NCBI GenBank assembly: GCA_944392295.1
Contig: CALXWE010000010.1
Span: forward strand, 1-46,442
DNA from: an uncultured Alphaproteobacteria bacterium
GTDB lineage: Bacteria; Pseudomonadota; Alphaproteobacteria; RF32; CAG-239
Reading direction: 5' to 3'
DNA length: 46,442 bases
This document shows positions 16,760-25,995 of this stretch, piece by piece. Below the pieces are notes generated by a model, which was not told the origin of the DNA, did no database searches, and saw only the letters and a list, made by a program, of their open reading frames with translations. Both the position numbers and the translations under genes were made by a program. Every line of letters starts with the position of its first letter. Positions within the stretch are counted from its first letter, which is position 1.

Positions 16760-16787
16760 TTGAAATATAGTTAATTTATGCTAATAT
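16760..16787 (+). promoter_or_regulatory. Candidate promoter of tyrS
   Basis: TTGAAA (16760-16765), a 16-base spacer ending in TGC, and TAATAT (16782-16787). The same arrangement recurs before tolQ (33611-33638), which supports both. Confidence 0.5.
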
Positions 16788-16819
16788 GCGTTAAAATTTG
16801 GTTATAAAGGAAAGGAAAA

Positions 16820-18067
16820 ATGAGCAAGTTTAAATCAGAATTCGTCAACATTATGCAAGAACGCGGTTTTTACAATCAATGCACCAACATAGAGGGCTTT
16901 GATGATTATTTATATGAGTGTGAAAAACAAGGAAAACCGGCCGTCGGTTATTTAGGCTCAGATCCGACGGGAGACAGCTTGCATGTAGGGCATATTGTGC
17001 CGTTGATGATGTTAAGATGGTTTCAAAAGTGCGGACACAAGCCGCTTACTTTGGTAGGCGGAGCTACGGCTCGTATCGGCGATCCGTCGGGCAAAGACAA
17101 ACTTCGTCCGTTTTTGGATGAACAAACTTTAGCTCATAATATTGAGGGCTTAAAAAAATCTTTTTCCAAGTTTTTAAGGTTCGGCGATAATGCTAATGAT
17201 GCCGTAATGGTAGATAACTGGGATTGGTTTAAGGACATCAATTACTTGAGCTTTTTACGCGATATCGGAACCTGTTATTCGGTTAATCGTATGTTGACCA
17301 TGGACAGTGTTAGAACACGTTTAGAGAGAGAACAGCCGATGAGCTTTTTAGAGTTCAACTACATGCTCTTGCAAGGATATGATTTTTGCGTATTGTACCA
17401 AAAATACGGCTGTCGTGCACAAATTGCCGGCTCTGACCAGTGGGGTAATATTGTATCGGGAACGGAATTGGGACGCCGTAAATACGATGTTGAATTGTTT
17501 GGTTTTACCAGTCCGATTATTACCGATTCCAACGGTAAAAAAATGGGTAAATCGGAAGGCAATGCAGTCTGGATTAACGATGAAAAATTAAGTTCATACG
17601 ATTATTATCAGTACTTTAGAAACATCGGCGACGGCGAGGTTGGTAAATGCTTAAGAATTTACACCGATTTACCGATGGATGAGGTAATGCGTTTGGAAGC
17701 TTTGCAAGATAAAGAAATCAATGAAGCCAAAAAGATTTTAGCTTTTGAGGCTACCAAAATCTGCCGCGGTGAAAGCGAAGCAAAGACAGCCCAAGAAACT
17801 GCTGTTAAACTTTTTGAGCAAGGCATGGCCGGCGGCGAGTTGCCGAGCATAAAAGTAAACGGCGACATAAGCGTTTTGGATGCTTTTTTGCAAATCGGTT
17901 TTGTAGCAAGTAAAGGTGAGGCTCGTCGTTTGATTAAGCAAGGCGGCTTAAAAGTAAACGATGTTACGGTAGCTGATGAAAACTACGTCATAAGCAGTGC
18001 CGATTTCAAAAACGGCGAGGTAAAACTTTCGCAAGGTAAGAAAAAGCACGGCTTGTTAAAAGCTTAA
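16820..18067 (+). CDS. tyrS: Tyrosyl-tRNA synthetase
   Basis: A 415-residue class I aminoacyl-tRNA synthetase charging tRNA-Tyr. The HIGH motif appears as HVGH (residues about 53-56), the KMSKS motif as KMGKS near 238, and the substrate loop as GSDQWGNI. The C-terminal S4 RNA-binding domain (about 345-405) contains KGEARRLIKQGGLKVND. AAAGGAAAGG precedes the ATG. It ends in a strong terminator and is a single-gene transcript. Confidence 0.96.
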   Translation: MSKFKSEFVNIMQERGFYNQCTNIEGFDDYLYECEKQGKPAVGYLGSDPTGDSLHVGHIVPLMMLRWFQKCGHKPLTLVGGATARIGDPSGKDKLRPFLDEQTLAHNIEGLKKSFSKFLRFGDNANDAVMVDNWDWFKDINYLSFLRDIGTCYSVNRMLTMDSVRTRLEREQPMSFLEFNYMLLQGYDFCVLYQKYGCRAQIAGSDQWGNIVSGTELGRRKYDVELFGFTSPIITDSNGKKMGKSEGNAVWINDEKLSSYDYYQYFRNIGDGEVGKCLRIYTDLPMDEVMRLEALQDKEINEAKKILAFEATKICRGESEAKTAQETAVKLFEQGMAGGELPSIKVNGDISVLDAFLQIGFVASKGEARRLIKQGGLKVNDVTVADENYVISSADFKNGEVKLSQGKKKHGLLKA

Positions 18068-18073
18068 AATAAA

Positions 18074-18106
18074 AAAAGCCTCCACATCGGAGGCTTTTGA
18101 TTTTTT
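18074..18106 (+). terminator. Intrinsic terminator after tyrS
   Basis: A perfect 10-bp stem AAAAGCCTCC / GGAGGCTTTT with a 5-base loop, followed by GATTTTTT. Confidence 0.9.
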
Positions 18107-18170
18107 AAACTCCGACCTTGATATTTAAAGCAAACCGCCTTAAATTCAATATGAATGTAAGGAATAAATT

Positions 18171-18614
18171 ATGGAAAACAATTTACCGTTATTAAGAGAT
18201 ATACACCTTCCGACAGAAATAACCATGTTCCCGTTGGGCTATTGGTGGATAGTTTTAATAGCAATCATAATTGCCGTGATTGCCGGTTACAAATTGTTTT
18301 TGTGGGGCAGAAAAAAGAGCAAAAAACGTTATGCTTTAAGACTGCTGCAAAAAGCCAAAAATAATGATTTAAAGTCTGCCTGTGAAATATCAAACATTTT
18401 ACGAAGAATTTGCCTTTATAAGTACCCCGAAGCGAAGGCTTTGTACAACAGACCATGGATAGATTTTTTAAATGAACATTGTTCACAAAAGCTTGAAGGG
18501 AAGGCGGCCGAGTTGTTGATTTACGCCCCGTATGCGGTAGAAAATGTGTATTTACCGCAAGATTATGACAGCTTAAGAAGTTTTTGTAAATTATGGATAG
18601 GAGAAAACTTATGA
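18171..18614 (+). CDS. DUF4381-family membrane protein of a Bat operon
   Basis: A 147-residue protein with one membrane helix near residues 23-45 (YWWIVLIAIIIAVIAGYKLF) and a cytoplasmic helical domain. The N-terminal LLRDIHLPTEITMFPLGYWW is the DUF4381 signature. These proteins are the first membrane component of Bat/MoxR-type operons. AAGGA lies 7 bases before the ATG, and the stop overlaps the start of the BatA gene (ATGA). Function within the complex is not established. Confidence 0.82.
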   Translation: MENNLPLLRDIHLPTEITMFPLGYWWIVLIAIIIAVIAGYKLFLWGRKKSKKRYALRLLQKAKNNDLKSACEISNILRRICLYKYPEAKALYNRPWIDFLNEHCSQKLEGKAAELLIYAPYAVENVYLPQDYDSLRSFCKLWIGENL

Positions 18615-19618
18615 TAACTTTCTTGTATCCGTATTTAGTGTGGTTAATAGTGTTGCCGTTTGCGGTTAGATATTTACTGCCGAGAGTAAAGGGCTTATAC
18701 GGTGATGCTTTGCAAGTACCGTTTTTGCATGACTTTGCCGCTATCAACGAAAAAAGCGGACAGAGGGTTGGTAGCATATCAGGTTCGGATAAATTAAGCT
18801 TAGGGTTTTGGCTGTGGTTTTTGGTTTGGGTGCTTTTGATTTTGGCGGTTATGAGGCCGATAAAAGTCGGTGAGCCGATACGCATTAAAAATGAAGGCCG
18901 TGATATTTTAATGGTAACTGATATTTCCACCTCCATGTTGGAAAAAGATTTTGCATTGCAGGGCAGACGGTTAGACCGCTTAACGGCAGTTAAGTTGGTA
19001 GCATCCGATTTTATAAAAAAGCGTCCGTCAGACAGAATAGGTTTGGTTTTGTTTGGTACAAGGGCTTATTTGCAAGTGCCTCTTACCTATGATAAAGCCT
19101 CGCTTGAAGAGGTACTGATGTCTATGGAAGCCGGTATGGCGGGTAATTCTACCGCTATCGGCGATGCCTTGGGCTTGGGGTTAAAAAGTTTGCAAAACGA
19201 GGATAAGGATAATAAAAACAATAAGATAATTATTTTATTGACCGACGGTGAAAACAATGACGGAAAATTAAGTTTGCCGGAAGCTATTCAGTTGGCCAAA
19301 AAAGAAGGAGTTAAAGTTTATACAATCGGTGTCGGCGGCGGCAGTTTTTCGCTTGCTAACGCTTTTTTCGGGATAAAAAATTCGGCATTGGATGAAAAAA
19401 GCTTAAAACAGCTGGCCGATGAAACCAAAGGAAGATATTTCAGAGCCGATGATGTTGCCGGATTGTTAAATGTTTATAAAGCCATAGATGCCTTAGAGCC
19501 TAAAGAAACGGAAGAAAACTTTATCTATCCTAAAACGGAGTTATATTATGTTCCGCTGTTGTTAGCTATTATACTGGCAATGATTTTAGCATATAAATAC
19601 AGGAGAACTCGGGCATGA
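18611..19618 (+). CDS. batA: BatA-like von Willebrand factor A protein
   Basis: A 335-residue membrane-anchored VWA protein: two N-terminal helices, a VWA domain from about residue 90 to 290, and a C-terminal helix. The metal-ion-dependent adhesion site is intact: TDISTSM supplies DxSxS, the threonine lies in GNSTAIGD, and LLTDGENN supplies the last aspartate. Bat proteins act with a MoxR ATPase as an envelope chaperone-like system linked to stress tolerance in Bacteroides, Leptospira and Francisella. The ATG at 18611 follows GGAG; an upstream in-frame ATG at 18593 lies inside the previous gene. The next gene overlaps by 4 bases. Confidence 0.9.
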   Translation: MITFLYPYLVWLIVLPFAVRYLLPRVKGLYGDALQVPFLHDFAAINEKSGQRVGSISGSDKLSLGFWLWFLVWVLLILAVMRPIKVGEPIRIKNEGRDILMVTDISTSMLEKDFALQGRRLDRLTAVKLVASDFIKKRPSDRIGLVLFGTRAYLQVPLTYDKASLEEVLMSMEAGMAGNSTAIGDALGLGLKSLQNEDKDNKNNKIIILLTDGENNDGKLSLPEAIQLAKKEGVKVYTIGVGGGSFSLANAFFGIKNSALDEKSLKQLADETKGRYFRADDVAGLLNVYKAIDALEPKETEENFIYPKTELYYVPLLLAIILAMILAYKYRRTRA

Positions 19619-21330
19619 CGGAAAGTTTTTTGTTAAATTTTCATTTTTTGCGTCCGTGGTGGCTGTTACTTTTGATAGTGCCGATTTTATTTTATTCTTG
19701 GGTATTTAAGAACGACCACAATTTAAGCAGTTGGGAAAAGGTTTGCGATAAAAAACTTTTGCAGTTTTTGCTGGTAAAAGGGCAAAGCGGAGCACGAAAG
19801 TTAAGTGTGATAATGATGTATTTAGGCTTAATTTCAGCGATTGTCATTGCCGCCGGACCAAGCTGGAAAAAGCAAGAAATTCCGGCTTTAGAGAGCAATA
19901 CCCCCTTGATGATTGTGCTAAATTTATCTTCAGAGATGAAAAATACCGATGTTACGCCTAATCGGTTGGCTCGTGCCAAAATCAACTTAACCGAAATTTT
20001 GCGAGATATAAAAGGCGTAGAAAGCGGTTTGATGGTTTACACCGATGAGCCGTTTTTAATATCGCCGTTATCTGCCGATAACAAACTGATAATCAACTTA
20101 CTTCCGGCGGTTAGTTTTGATATTATGCCGTTAAACGGCGACAGGTTAGATAGAGCCATAAAGCTTGCCAAAGAAAAAATCAAAGCTGCTGGATATAAAA
20201 ACGGCAATGTTTTAATTTTAAGCGCCGATGTCGGTAAAAGTTTTGATTTAGCCTTAGCCGAAGCCAAAGCCGCAAGGGCGGAAAATGTTTATGTGAACGC
20301 TGTTCATGTGGCCCAAAACGGAGGGAAAAAATTAAAAGATATAACCGAAGCCGGCGGGGGCATTTTTGCGGTTGAACAAAATTTTAATGCCAAGGTTTTT
20401 GCAAAAAAATTAAGTGAAACTAAAACTGATTGGAAAGAGGGGCAAAACCCAACCGAAATTTGGCAGGATTGCGGCTATTATTTACTGTTTATACCGCTGT
20501 TGTGCTGCCTGTATTTTTTCAGAAGGGGAATATTGGCGATTGTTTTGATAGTAGGTTTAAGTTCACCGTCTTTTGCCGGATTTTTATACAGTGCCGACCA
20601 AGAAGGTATGCAACAATTTAATAAAGGAGCCTATCAGCAAGCAGCTCAAAAGTTTGAGGATAGTGATTGGCAGGCGGCATCTTGGTATAAAGCCGGCGAT
20701 TATGATAAGGCCGTAAAACAATATTCGCAAATGCAAAAAAGTGAAGATTCGTTGTATAATCTGGGTAATGCTTTGGCTAAAAGCGGTAAAATTAAAGAGG
20801 CAATGGAAAAGTATGAAGAAGTGTTAAAAATCAACCCTCAAAATGAAGATGCCAAATTTAATTTGGAGTACTTAAAGCAACAACAAAATCAACAACAGCA
20901 GCAAAATCAAAATAATAAATCTCAAGAAAACGATAATAAGGAACGACAATCACAAAACCAAAATCAACAGCAAAATCAAGATAAGCAAAATCAGGATAAT
21001 AAAGACAATTCTCAACAAAAAGCTCAGGATAATAATAAGGAAGAGCAAAACCAAAGCGCTGAATCTTCTTCTGACAGTAAGGAAGAAGATAAAGAGCAAC
21101 CAGAGGAAAATTCACAAAACAATAGCGAAAATAATGAGCAAAAACAGCAACAAAGTCTGGAAGAACAAAAGGCTCAGGCAGCACCTGCCAAAGAGGGTGA
21201 TAAGGACGATAAATATGATGAAGAAGTCCAAGCCCGCGAGCAACGTTTTCGTGAAATAAGCGAAGATAAGGGTGGCTTGTTAAGAGCATTTATTTATAAA
21301 GAATATCAAAAAAATCGTTACGGAGGCTGA
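19615..21330 (+). CDS. Fused BatB-like VWA protein with TPR (BatC-like) and Q/N-rich tail
   Basis: A 571-residue fusion. Residues 1-280 are a BatB-like VWA domain with two N-terminal helices. A membrane segment lies near 285-320, then TPR repeats to about 420 (NLGNALAKSGKIKEAMEKYEE), then a roughly 110-residue Gln/Asn/Glu/Lys-rich low-complexity stretch and a short conserved end. The MIDAS motif looks degenerate: LNLSSEM sits where DxSxS is expected, so metal binding is doubtful, unlike in BatA. In other genomes BatB and BatC are often separate genes. batD starts 1 base after the stop. Confidence 0.86.
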   Translation: MTESFLLNFHFLRPWWLLLLIVPILFYSWVFKNDHNLSSWEKVCDKKLLQFLLVKGQSGARKLSVIMMYLGLISAIVIAAGPSWKKQEIPALESNTPLMIVLNLSSEMKNTDVTPNRLARAKINLTEILRDIKGVESGLMVYTDEPFLISPLSADNKLIINLLPAVSFDIMPLNGDRLDRAIKLAKEKIKAAGYKNGNVLILSADVGKSFDLALAEAKAARAENVYVNAVHVAQNGGKKLKDITEAGGGIFAVEQNFNAKVFAKKLSETKTDWKEGQNPTEIWQDCGYYLLFIPLLCCLYFFRRGILAIVLIVGLSSPSFAGFLYSADQEGMQQFNKGAYQQAAQKFEDSDWQAASWYKAGDYDKAVKQYSQMQKSEDSLYNLGNALAKSGKIKEAMEKYEEVLKINPQNEDAKFNLEYLKQQQNQQQQQNQNNKSQENDNKERQSQNQNQQQNQDKQNQDNKDNSQQKAQDNNKEEQNQSAESSSDSKEEDKEQPEENSQNNSENNEQKQQQSLEEQKAQAAPAKEGDKDDKYDEEVQAREQRFREISEDKGGLLRAFIYKEYQKNRYGG

Positions 21331-21331
21331 T

Positions 21332-23095
21332 ATGAAAAAACTTTTAATATTGGTAACGTTTCTGTTAAGTTTAAGCTTAAATTGTCAGGCGGCAAATATT
21401 ACGGCCAAAGTTAATCGTTCGCCGGTACCTTTAGGAGAAGTGTTTACTTTAACTTTAACTGCCGATGAGAGCATTAATACCACACCGGATTTAAGTGTTT
21501 TGGAAAACAATTTTAAGGTATATTCCACCTCGGTATCTCGGCAAAATTACATTATCAACGGCAAATCCAGTGCCTCAACCAGTTGGCAAATCGGGCTTAT
21601 GGCTTTAAATTCAGGCGAGCAGGAAATACCGTCCATCAGTATCGGTAAGGATAAATCATCACCTCTTAAAATCACAGTAGCAGACGCTGGCAGCATTGCA
21701 ACAGACAACCAAAAAACAGGTGGTGAGCAAGCCAAAGTTTCACCGTATCATTTGAGCGCCAAAATTGTTAATCGAGATGCCAAATATTATGTGCAACAGC
21801 AAATAAATTACGAGGTAACTTTAACCGATAGCGGTAGTTTGCGAGGTAATGAACCAGCCTTTGACGTAAACGGTGCGGACGATTGGATAATAAGAGGTTT
21901 AGGTAATCCGACGGTTATAAATGAGGTAGATAAAAACGGTAACCCGATTCGCAAAATAACTTTTAAGTATGCACTGTTTCCGCAAAAGAGCGGAGAGCTG
22001 ACGATTCCCGCCGTATGGTTTAACGGTTATACTTTAAATAACGATATGTCGCCGGAAGATATATTCAATCAAGATATTTTCAATATCAGTGTTCGTATGC
22101 CCTCATTATTCGGCATGGATAAGCCAGTAAGCTTAAGAGCCCCGGAGCAAAAAATCAATATTTTGCCGGTACCGAGCGGGTATAAGGGCAACTGGTGGCT
22201 TCCGGCACAAAGAGTGCAATTACAAAGCAAATGGGATAAGGATATTACCAATCTTAAAGCCGGAGAGGCGATAAGCCGCACGGTAACTTTGGAAGCAGTG
22301 GGAGTAACCGAAAATCAACTGCCGGAGATAAGTTTTCCGTCGGCGGTCGGGTTAAAACAATATCCTGAAAAGCCGGAGCTTAAAGGCGGATTGTATAATC
22401 AAAATCCGGCGGCTCAAGAAAAAGTTGTTAACGTATACATTCCAGAAAAAGCCGGAAAGATAATAATACCCGCGATAAAGGTTGATTGGTATAATACAAA
22501 AACCCAAACTTTTGAGCAGGCTCTGCTTCCTGCCGAAGAAATTGAAGTTTTGCCGGGAAGCGGTTATGCTGCCATAGAGCCGCAAGTCGAAGAACAGGCT
22601 AAAGCGGAACCGGAAACAAAAGCCGAGACGGAAAACTTAGCTCCGATGAAAATGCCGCAACCTCCGGCAAACACTCAACCGCAATATGAGTATTATTGGC
22701 TGGGTTTAGCTTTTATCTGTGGTTTGTTGTTGGGATATTTGTTGTTAAAATATCAAAATAAAAACCGAGCCAAACCTGAGTGTGAAATGCGTCAATATCC
22801 GTCATTTTTAATTAAAAAAGCCTACCAAAATGATTTTAGAGCCTTGCGAGACGGCTTAATCTCTTGGGCAACCGGATTTTATGATGATAAGCCGATAAAT
22901 AATTTAAGAGATATAGCCGTTGCTGCCGGTGATGAAGAATTTAGCAGGCAGATGGATATAATTTTAACCAAGCTGTATAATCCCAAAGATGAGGTACTTT
23001 GGAATGCAAAAGTATTTGCCGACAGTTTGGAACGCGTCATTAAAAACAAATCAAAAAAAACAGATAAGGAAGCACTTCCGCAATTATATGAATAA
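21332..23095 (+). CDS. batD: BatD-like (BAM/oxygen-tolerance) protein
   Basis: A 587-residue protein with a signal peptide (KLLILVTFLLSLSLNCQAA), a long beta-rich exported region and one membrane helix near residues 453-472 (YYWLGLAFICGLLLGYLLL), then a cytoplasmic tail of about 110 residues. N-terminal ITAKVNRSPVPLGEVFTLTL is typical of BatD/oxygen-tolerance proteins. GGAGG lies 3-4 bases before the ATG. It closes the operon of four genes; the MoxR ATPase and DUF58 gene that usually accompany Bat genes are not in this window. Confidence 0.88.
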   Translation: MKKLLILVTFLLSLSLNCQAANITAKVNRSPVPLGEVFTLTLTADESINTTPDLSVLENNFKVYSTSVSRQNYIINGKSSASTSWQIGLMALNSGEQEIPSISIGKDKSSPLKITVADAGSIATDNQKTGGEQAKVSPYHLSAKIVNRDAKYYVQQQINYEVTLTDSGSLRGNEPAFDVNGADDWIIRGLGNPTVINEVDKNGNPIRKITFKYALFPQKSGELTIPAVWFNGYTLNNDMSPEDIFNQDIFNISVRMPSLFGMDKPVSLRAPEQKINILPVPSGYKGNWWLPAQRVQLQSKWDKDITNLKAGEAISRTVTLEAVGVTENQLPEISFPSAVGLKQYPEKPELKGGLYNQNPAAQEKVVNVYIPEKAGKIIIPAIKVDWYNTKTQTFEQALLPAEEIEVLPGSGYAAIEPQVEEQAKAEPETKAETENLAPMKMPQPPANTQPQYEYYWLGLAFICGLLLGYLLLKYQNKNRAKPECEMRQYPSFLIKKAYQNDFRALRDGLISWATGFYDDKPINNLRDIAVAAGDEEFSRQMDIILTKLYNPKDEVLWNAKVFADSLERVIKNKSKKTDKEALPQLYE

Positions 23096-23160
23096 TTATT
23101 GCAATATTAACTTTTGTGTGTTTTAATTTAGGCAAAGATTGAAATTTTTAGGAAGAGAAC

Positions 23161-24234
23161 ATGGCTTTTTTAAAAAGAATATTCATCGGATTTGGAGTTT
23201 TAGGTTTAATTTATGCCGGTGGCTCAGGCACGCAAAGCAGTAGTTTATTTATGCAAGGCTTGGGCTTTTTCGGGTTATTAATCGGTTTAATAATTTTATA
23301 CATATTCGGTCGTATGATGTGGAAAGGCTTAGGGTGTATGCCGTCATTGCTTATTTTATTGGCGATAGTCGGTTTTATGATGTACGCTTTGGGCATGTTT
23401 AACAACGGCATAAGCGGTGTCGGCGATGCCGTTACCAGTTTTATAGGCTATGAAGGCGGAACGGAGAGTTCTTCATCGGCAAGCATGGCAGATGAAGAAT
23501 ACGACGAGCCTCAGCGTAAGGTAAGAGCCTCGGAAAACTTTGAAAGCAAACCGCGTCAGGCCAAAAAGAGTGTAAAAGAAGCGCCTAAAATGGTAGCAGA
23601 GCCTAAAGCCAGTGCTAACTTATTTGGCGGAGATCCGTCGCCGGTTTCGGCAGGTGAATATCAGGAAGAAAAAGAAGAGCCGGGTTTTGCCGAAAATATG
23701 GTAGCAAGTCTTGTGGGTAAAAAGCAAAAACAAGAACCCAAGGCGTTTAACCCTAACGATTATCCCGTAATTTATTCCTCAGTAAGAGTTATAAGCGGTG
23801 ATACTTTAGAGATGTATGGCAAAATCTTTCAACTTTTCGGCATAGACGCGCCGGAATCAAACCAAACTTGTGCCAATCGTCAAGGCAGAGCATATAACTG
23901 CGGAAGAGAAGCAGCTATGTGGCTTAAAAACTGGATAAGGGATAGTGAGCTAGAGTGCCACATTATTCAGCAAGATACTAAAGGTAATATGGTCGGCACC
24001 TGCTCATACGGACCGTACGACTTAGGTGCGGCGTTGGTAAACGCCGGTTGGGCAGTAGCTTATACCAAATATACGGACATTTACGCACCCTATGAGATAC
24101 AAGCTCAAAGAAATAGAGCCGGCTTATGGCAAGGAACATTTTACAAACCTTGGGATTGGCGAAAATTACAATCTCGTAAAGCAGATATAAAGGTTATTAA
24201 ACCTAAAACAAAAAAGAAGGGAATGTTTGACTGA
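23161..24234 (+). CDS. Membrane-anchored thermonuclease-like (SNase) protein
   Basis: A 357-residue protein. The N-terminus has two or three hydrophobic segments (about residues 5-85), then a charged linker of about 120 residues, then an SNase-fold domain from about 205 to 335. Family residues are visible: VISGDTLEMYG, FGIDAPESNQTC, GREAAMWL and the closing NRAGLWQG. The classical nuclease arginine/glutamate pair is not clearly kept: the QxAKxxxxxL-like region carries NCGREAAM. The six cysteines in the domain suggest it may face the periplasm. It overlaps tsaE by one base (TGATG). Confidence 0.75.
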   Translation: MAFLKRIFIGFGVLGLIYAGGSGTQSSSLFMQGLGFFGLLIGLIILYIFGRMMWKGLGCMPSLLILLAIVGFMMYALGMFNNGISGVGDAVTSFIGYEGGTESSSSASMADEEYDEPQRKVRASENFESKPRQAKKSVKEAPKMVAEPKASANLFGGDPSPVSAGEYQEEKEEPGFAENMVASLVGKKQKQEPKAFNPNDYPVIYSSVRVISGDTLEMYGKIFQLFGIDAPESNQTCANRQGRAYNCGREAAMWLKNWIRDSELECHIIQQDTKGNMVGTCSYGPYDLGAALVNAGWAVAYTKYTDIYAPYEIQAQRNRAGLWQGTFYKPWDWRKLQSRKADIKVIKPKTKKKGMFD

Positions 24235-24722
24235 TGTCATTTAAGGCAGTCTACTATTGTCATAGCGAAGAAGAAACCATTAAATTAGCACAATCTTTGG
24301 CAAAAATTTCCAAGGTCGGAGATGTCTGGGCGTTGTTTGGTACTTTGGGTGCTGGTAAGAGCGTATTTTCAAGAGCTTTTATACAAGAGTTAAGCAAAGC
24401 CAAAGAGGTTCCGAGTCCGACTTTTACTTTGTTGCAGACCTATGATGCCGGTGATGTAGAAATTTATCATTACGATTTATATCGCATAAAATCGCCGGAA
24501 GAAATATGGGAATTAAATATTGAAGAAGCCTTGCACGAGGGTATTTGTTTAATTGAATGGCCGGAAAAGATGGGAGGATATCTGCCGCGCAACATTTTAC
24601 GTACCACGATTGAGGTTTTACCCGATAACGTTCGCCAAATAAGCGTGCAAATAAGCGATAACAGCAAAAAAGACCGTATTCTGCAAGCCGGACGATTACC
24701 TGATGAACAAGCAGAACTCTGA
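24234..24722 (+). CDS. tsaE: tRNA N6-threonylcarbamoyladenosine ATPase TsaE
   Basis: A 162-residue P-loop ATPase that supports the TsaB-TsaD complex in making t6A37 of ANN-decoding tRNAs. Walker A is GTLGAGKSVFSR near residue 36; PSPTFTLLQTY, HYDLYRI and LIEWPEK complete the signature. tsaB and tsaD are not in the window. The next gene starts 20 bases before the stop, so the two are translationally coupled. Confidence 0.93.
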   Translation: MSFKAVYYCHSEEETIKLAQSLAKISKVGDVWALFGTLGAGKSVFSRAFIQELSKAKEVPSPTFTLLQTYDAGDVEIYHYDLYRIKSPEEIWELNIEEALHEGICLIEWPEKMGGYLPRNILRTTIEVLPDNVRQISVQISDNSKKDRILQAGRLPDEQAEL

Positions 24723-25146
24723 TATATCAAACATTTACGCCACCTGCATAAGTATAAAAGGGGCAGGTGTTTTACTTTTGGGAAAAAGCGGCAGCGGAAA
24801 GTCGGATTTAGCTTTACGTTTAATTGAAAATAAAGAGGCAGTACTTGTAGCAGATGACCGTACGGATATTTGCTTAAAAGAGGGTATGATTTATGCCTAT
24901 GCTTCCGATAACATCAAAGGGTTACTGGAGGTAAGAGGAATAGGTCTTATAAAGTTTGCTTATGTTGAAGATATTCCCGTAAAACTAGCGGTAGAACTGG
25001 TAGAAGATGCTAAAAAAGTTGAAAGAATGCCGGAAGCTGAGTTTTTTGAAATAAAAGGGTGCCGTATACCATTAATTAAACTTTATGCTTTTGAAGTTTC
25101 TGCGGCAGATAAGATTGTTATAAAGTTAAAGTCAATTCTTGATTAA
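24703..25146 (+). CDS. hprK: HPr kinase/phosphorylase, short alphaproteobacterial type
   Basis: A 147-residue core HPr kinase domain without the N-terminal domain of Firmicute HprK. Walker A is GKSGSGKSDLALRL near residue 27, followed by LVADDRTDI, and the HprK signature region is LLEVRGIGLIKF. It would phosphorylate a serine of the phosphocarrier HPr. In many alphaproteobacteria it sits beside chvG/chvI and PTS genes; here it overlaps tsaE and precedes mlaE instead, so the local context gives no hint of its target. Confidence 0.85.
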   Translation: MNKQNSDISNIYATCISIKGAGVLLLGKSGSGKSDLALRLIENKEAVLVADDRTDICLKEGMIYAYASDNIKGLLEVRGIGLIKFAYVEDIPVKLAVELVEDAKKVERMPEAEFFEIKGCRIPLIKLYAFEVSAADKIVIKLKSILD

Positions 25147-25190
25147 TAATAAAAAAAACGTACAATAGAGGCACGTTTTAGAGGGTATTT

Positions 25191-25985
25191 ATGATGAAAA
25201 AACATCAAGTTGAACATTTTTTAAGAAAGCTCGGCAAACCGCTGGTAAAATTTATTATCAGTCTTGGAGAGTTAACGCTTTTTATTGTTAAGGCTTTATA
25301 TCACTGCTTTACACCGCCGTTTTATATTAAAAACTTTATCAAGCAACTTTTAGAAATGGGCTTTTATTCATTGCCGGTTGTGGGTTTAACCACGATATTT
25401 GCCGGTATGGTAATAGCTTTGCAAAGTTATTCTGGGTTTGCCCGTTTCGGGGCGGAAAGTGCGGTAGCTTCGGTAGTTTTAATTTCGGTAACTCGAGAAC
25501 TGGCTCCGGTATTATCGGCGTTAATGGTAGCCGGCCGTGTCGGAGCAGCAATGGCGGCTGAAATCGGCACCATGAGGGTAACCGAGCAAATAGATGCTTT
25601 GGTAACCCTATCCACCAATCCGTTTAAGTATTTAATAGCACCTCGTTTATGGTCAGGGGTTATAGTTTTGCCGATTTTGGTTTTAATAGGAGATATTATC
25701 GGAATATTTGGCGGCTATGTGGTAGGTGTTTACAAGTTAGGATTTAATCCGGCCAATTACATTAATTCAACCTTACAGAACATGGAAAGCATAGATATTG
25801 TTTCAGGATTGGTTAAAGCGGCGGTATTTGGTTTTATTGTGGCTTTAATGGGTTGCTATAACGGCTATCGTTCCAAAGGTGGAGCTCAAGGTGTTGGTCA
25901 GGCTACCACCAATGCGGTGGTTTCGGCCTCTATTTTGGTGTTGATTTTCAACTATGTTTTAACCGAAATCTTTTTCTCGAAATAA
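25191..25985 (+). CDS. mlaE: MlaE-family phospholipid transport permease
   Basis: A 264-residue permease of the MlaFEDB-type lipid transporter in the inner membrane, which moves phospholipids between the membranes. It has five or six helices and the family block ELAPVLSALMVAGRVGAAMAAE near residue 103, followed by GTMRVTEQIDAL. GAGGG lies shortly before two adjacent ATGs (25191, 25194); either may be used. The ATPase gene follows 10 bases later, but no MlaD gene does. Confidence 0.92.
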   Translation: MMKKHQVEHFLRKLGKPLVKFIISLGELTLFIVKALYHCFTPPFYIKNFIKQLLEMGFYSLPVVGLTTIFAGMVIALQSYSGFARFGAESAVASVVLISVTRELAPVLSALMVAGRVGAAMAAEIGTMRVTEQIDALVTLSTNPFKYLIAPRLWSGVIVLPILVLIGDIIGIFGGYVVGVYKLGFNPANYINSTLQNMESIDIVSGLVKAAVFGFIVALMGCYNGYRSKGGAQGVGQATTNAVVSASILVLIFNYVLTEIFFSK

Positions 25986-25995
25986 GAGGCAGAAT

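Noticed and set aside
18265..18936. A 223-residue minus-strand frame over DUF4381 and batA.
   Set aside because: It is antisense to two well-supported genes, has no recognisable domain and no ribosome site.
20858..21289. A 143-residue minus-strand open frame opposite the BatB-TPR tail.
   Set aside because: It is the antisense of a Gln/Asn/Lys-rich low-complexity stretch, which keeps the opposite strand free of stops; composition (Tyr/Phe/Leu/Val-rich) is what such a shadow gives.
25149..25178. AAAACGT/ACGTTTT hairpin between hprK and mlaE as a terminator.
   Set aside because: The stem is AT-rich with an 11-base loop and the T run is short, so it is too weak to call.
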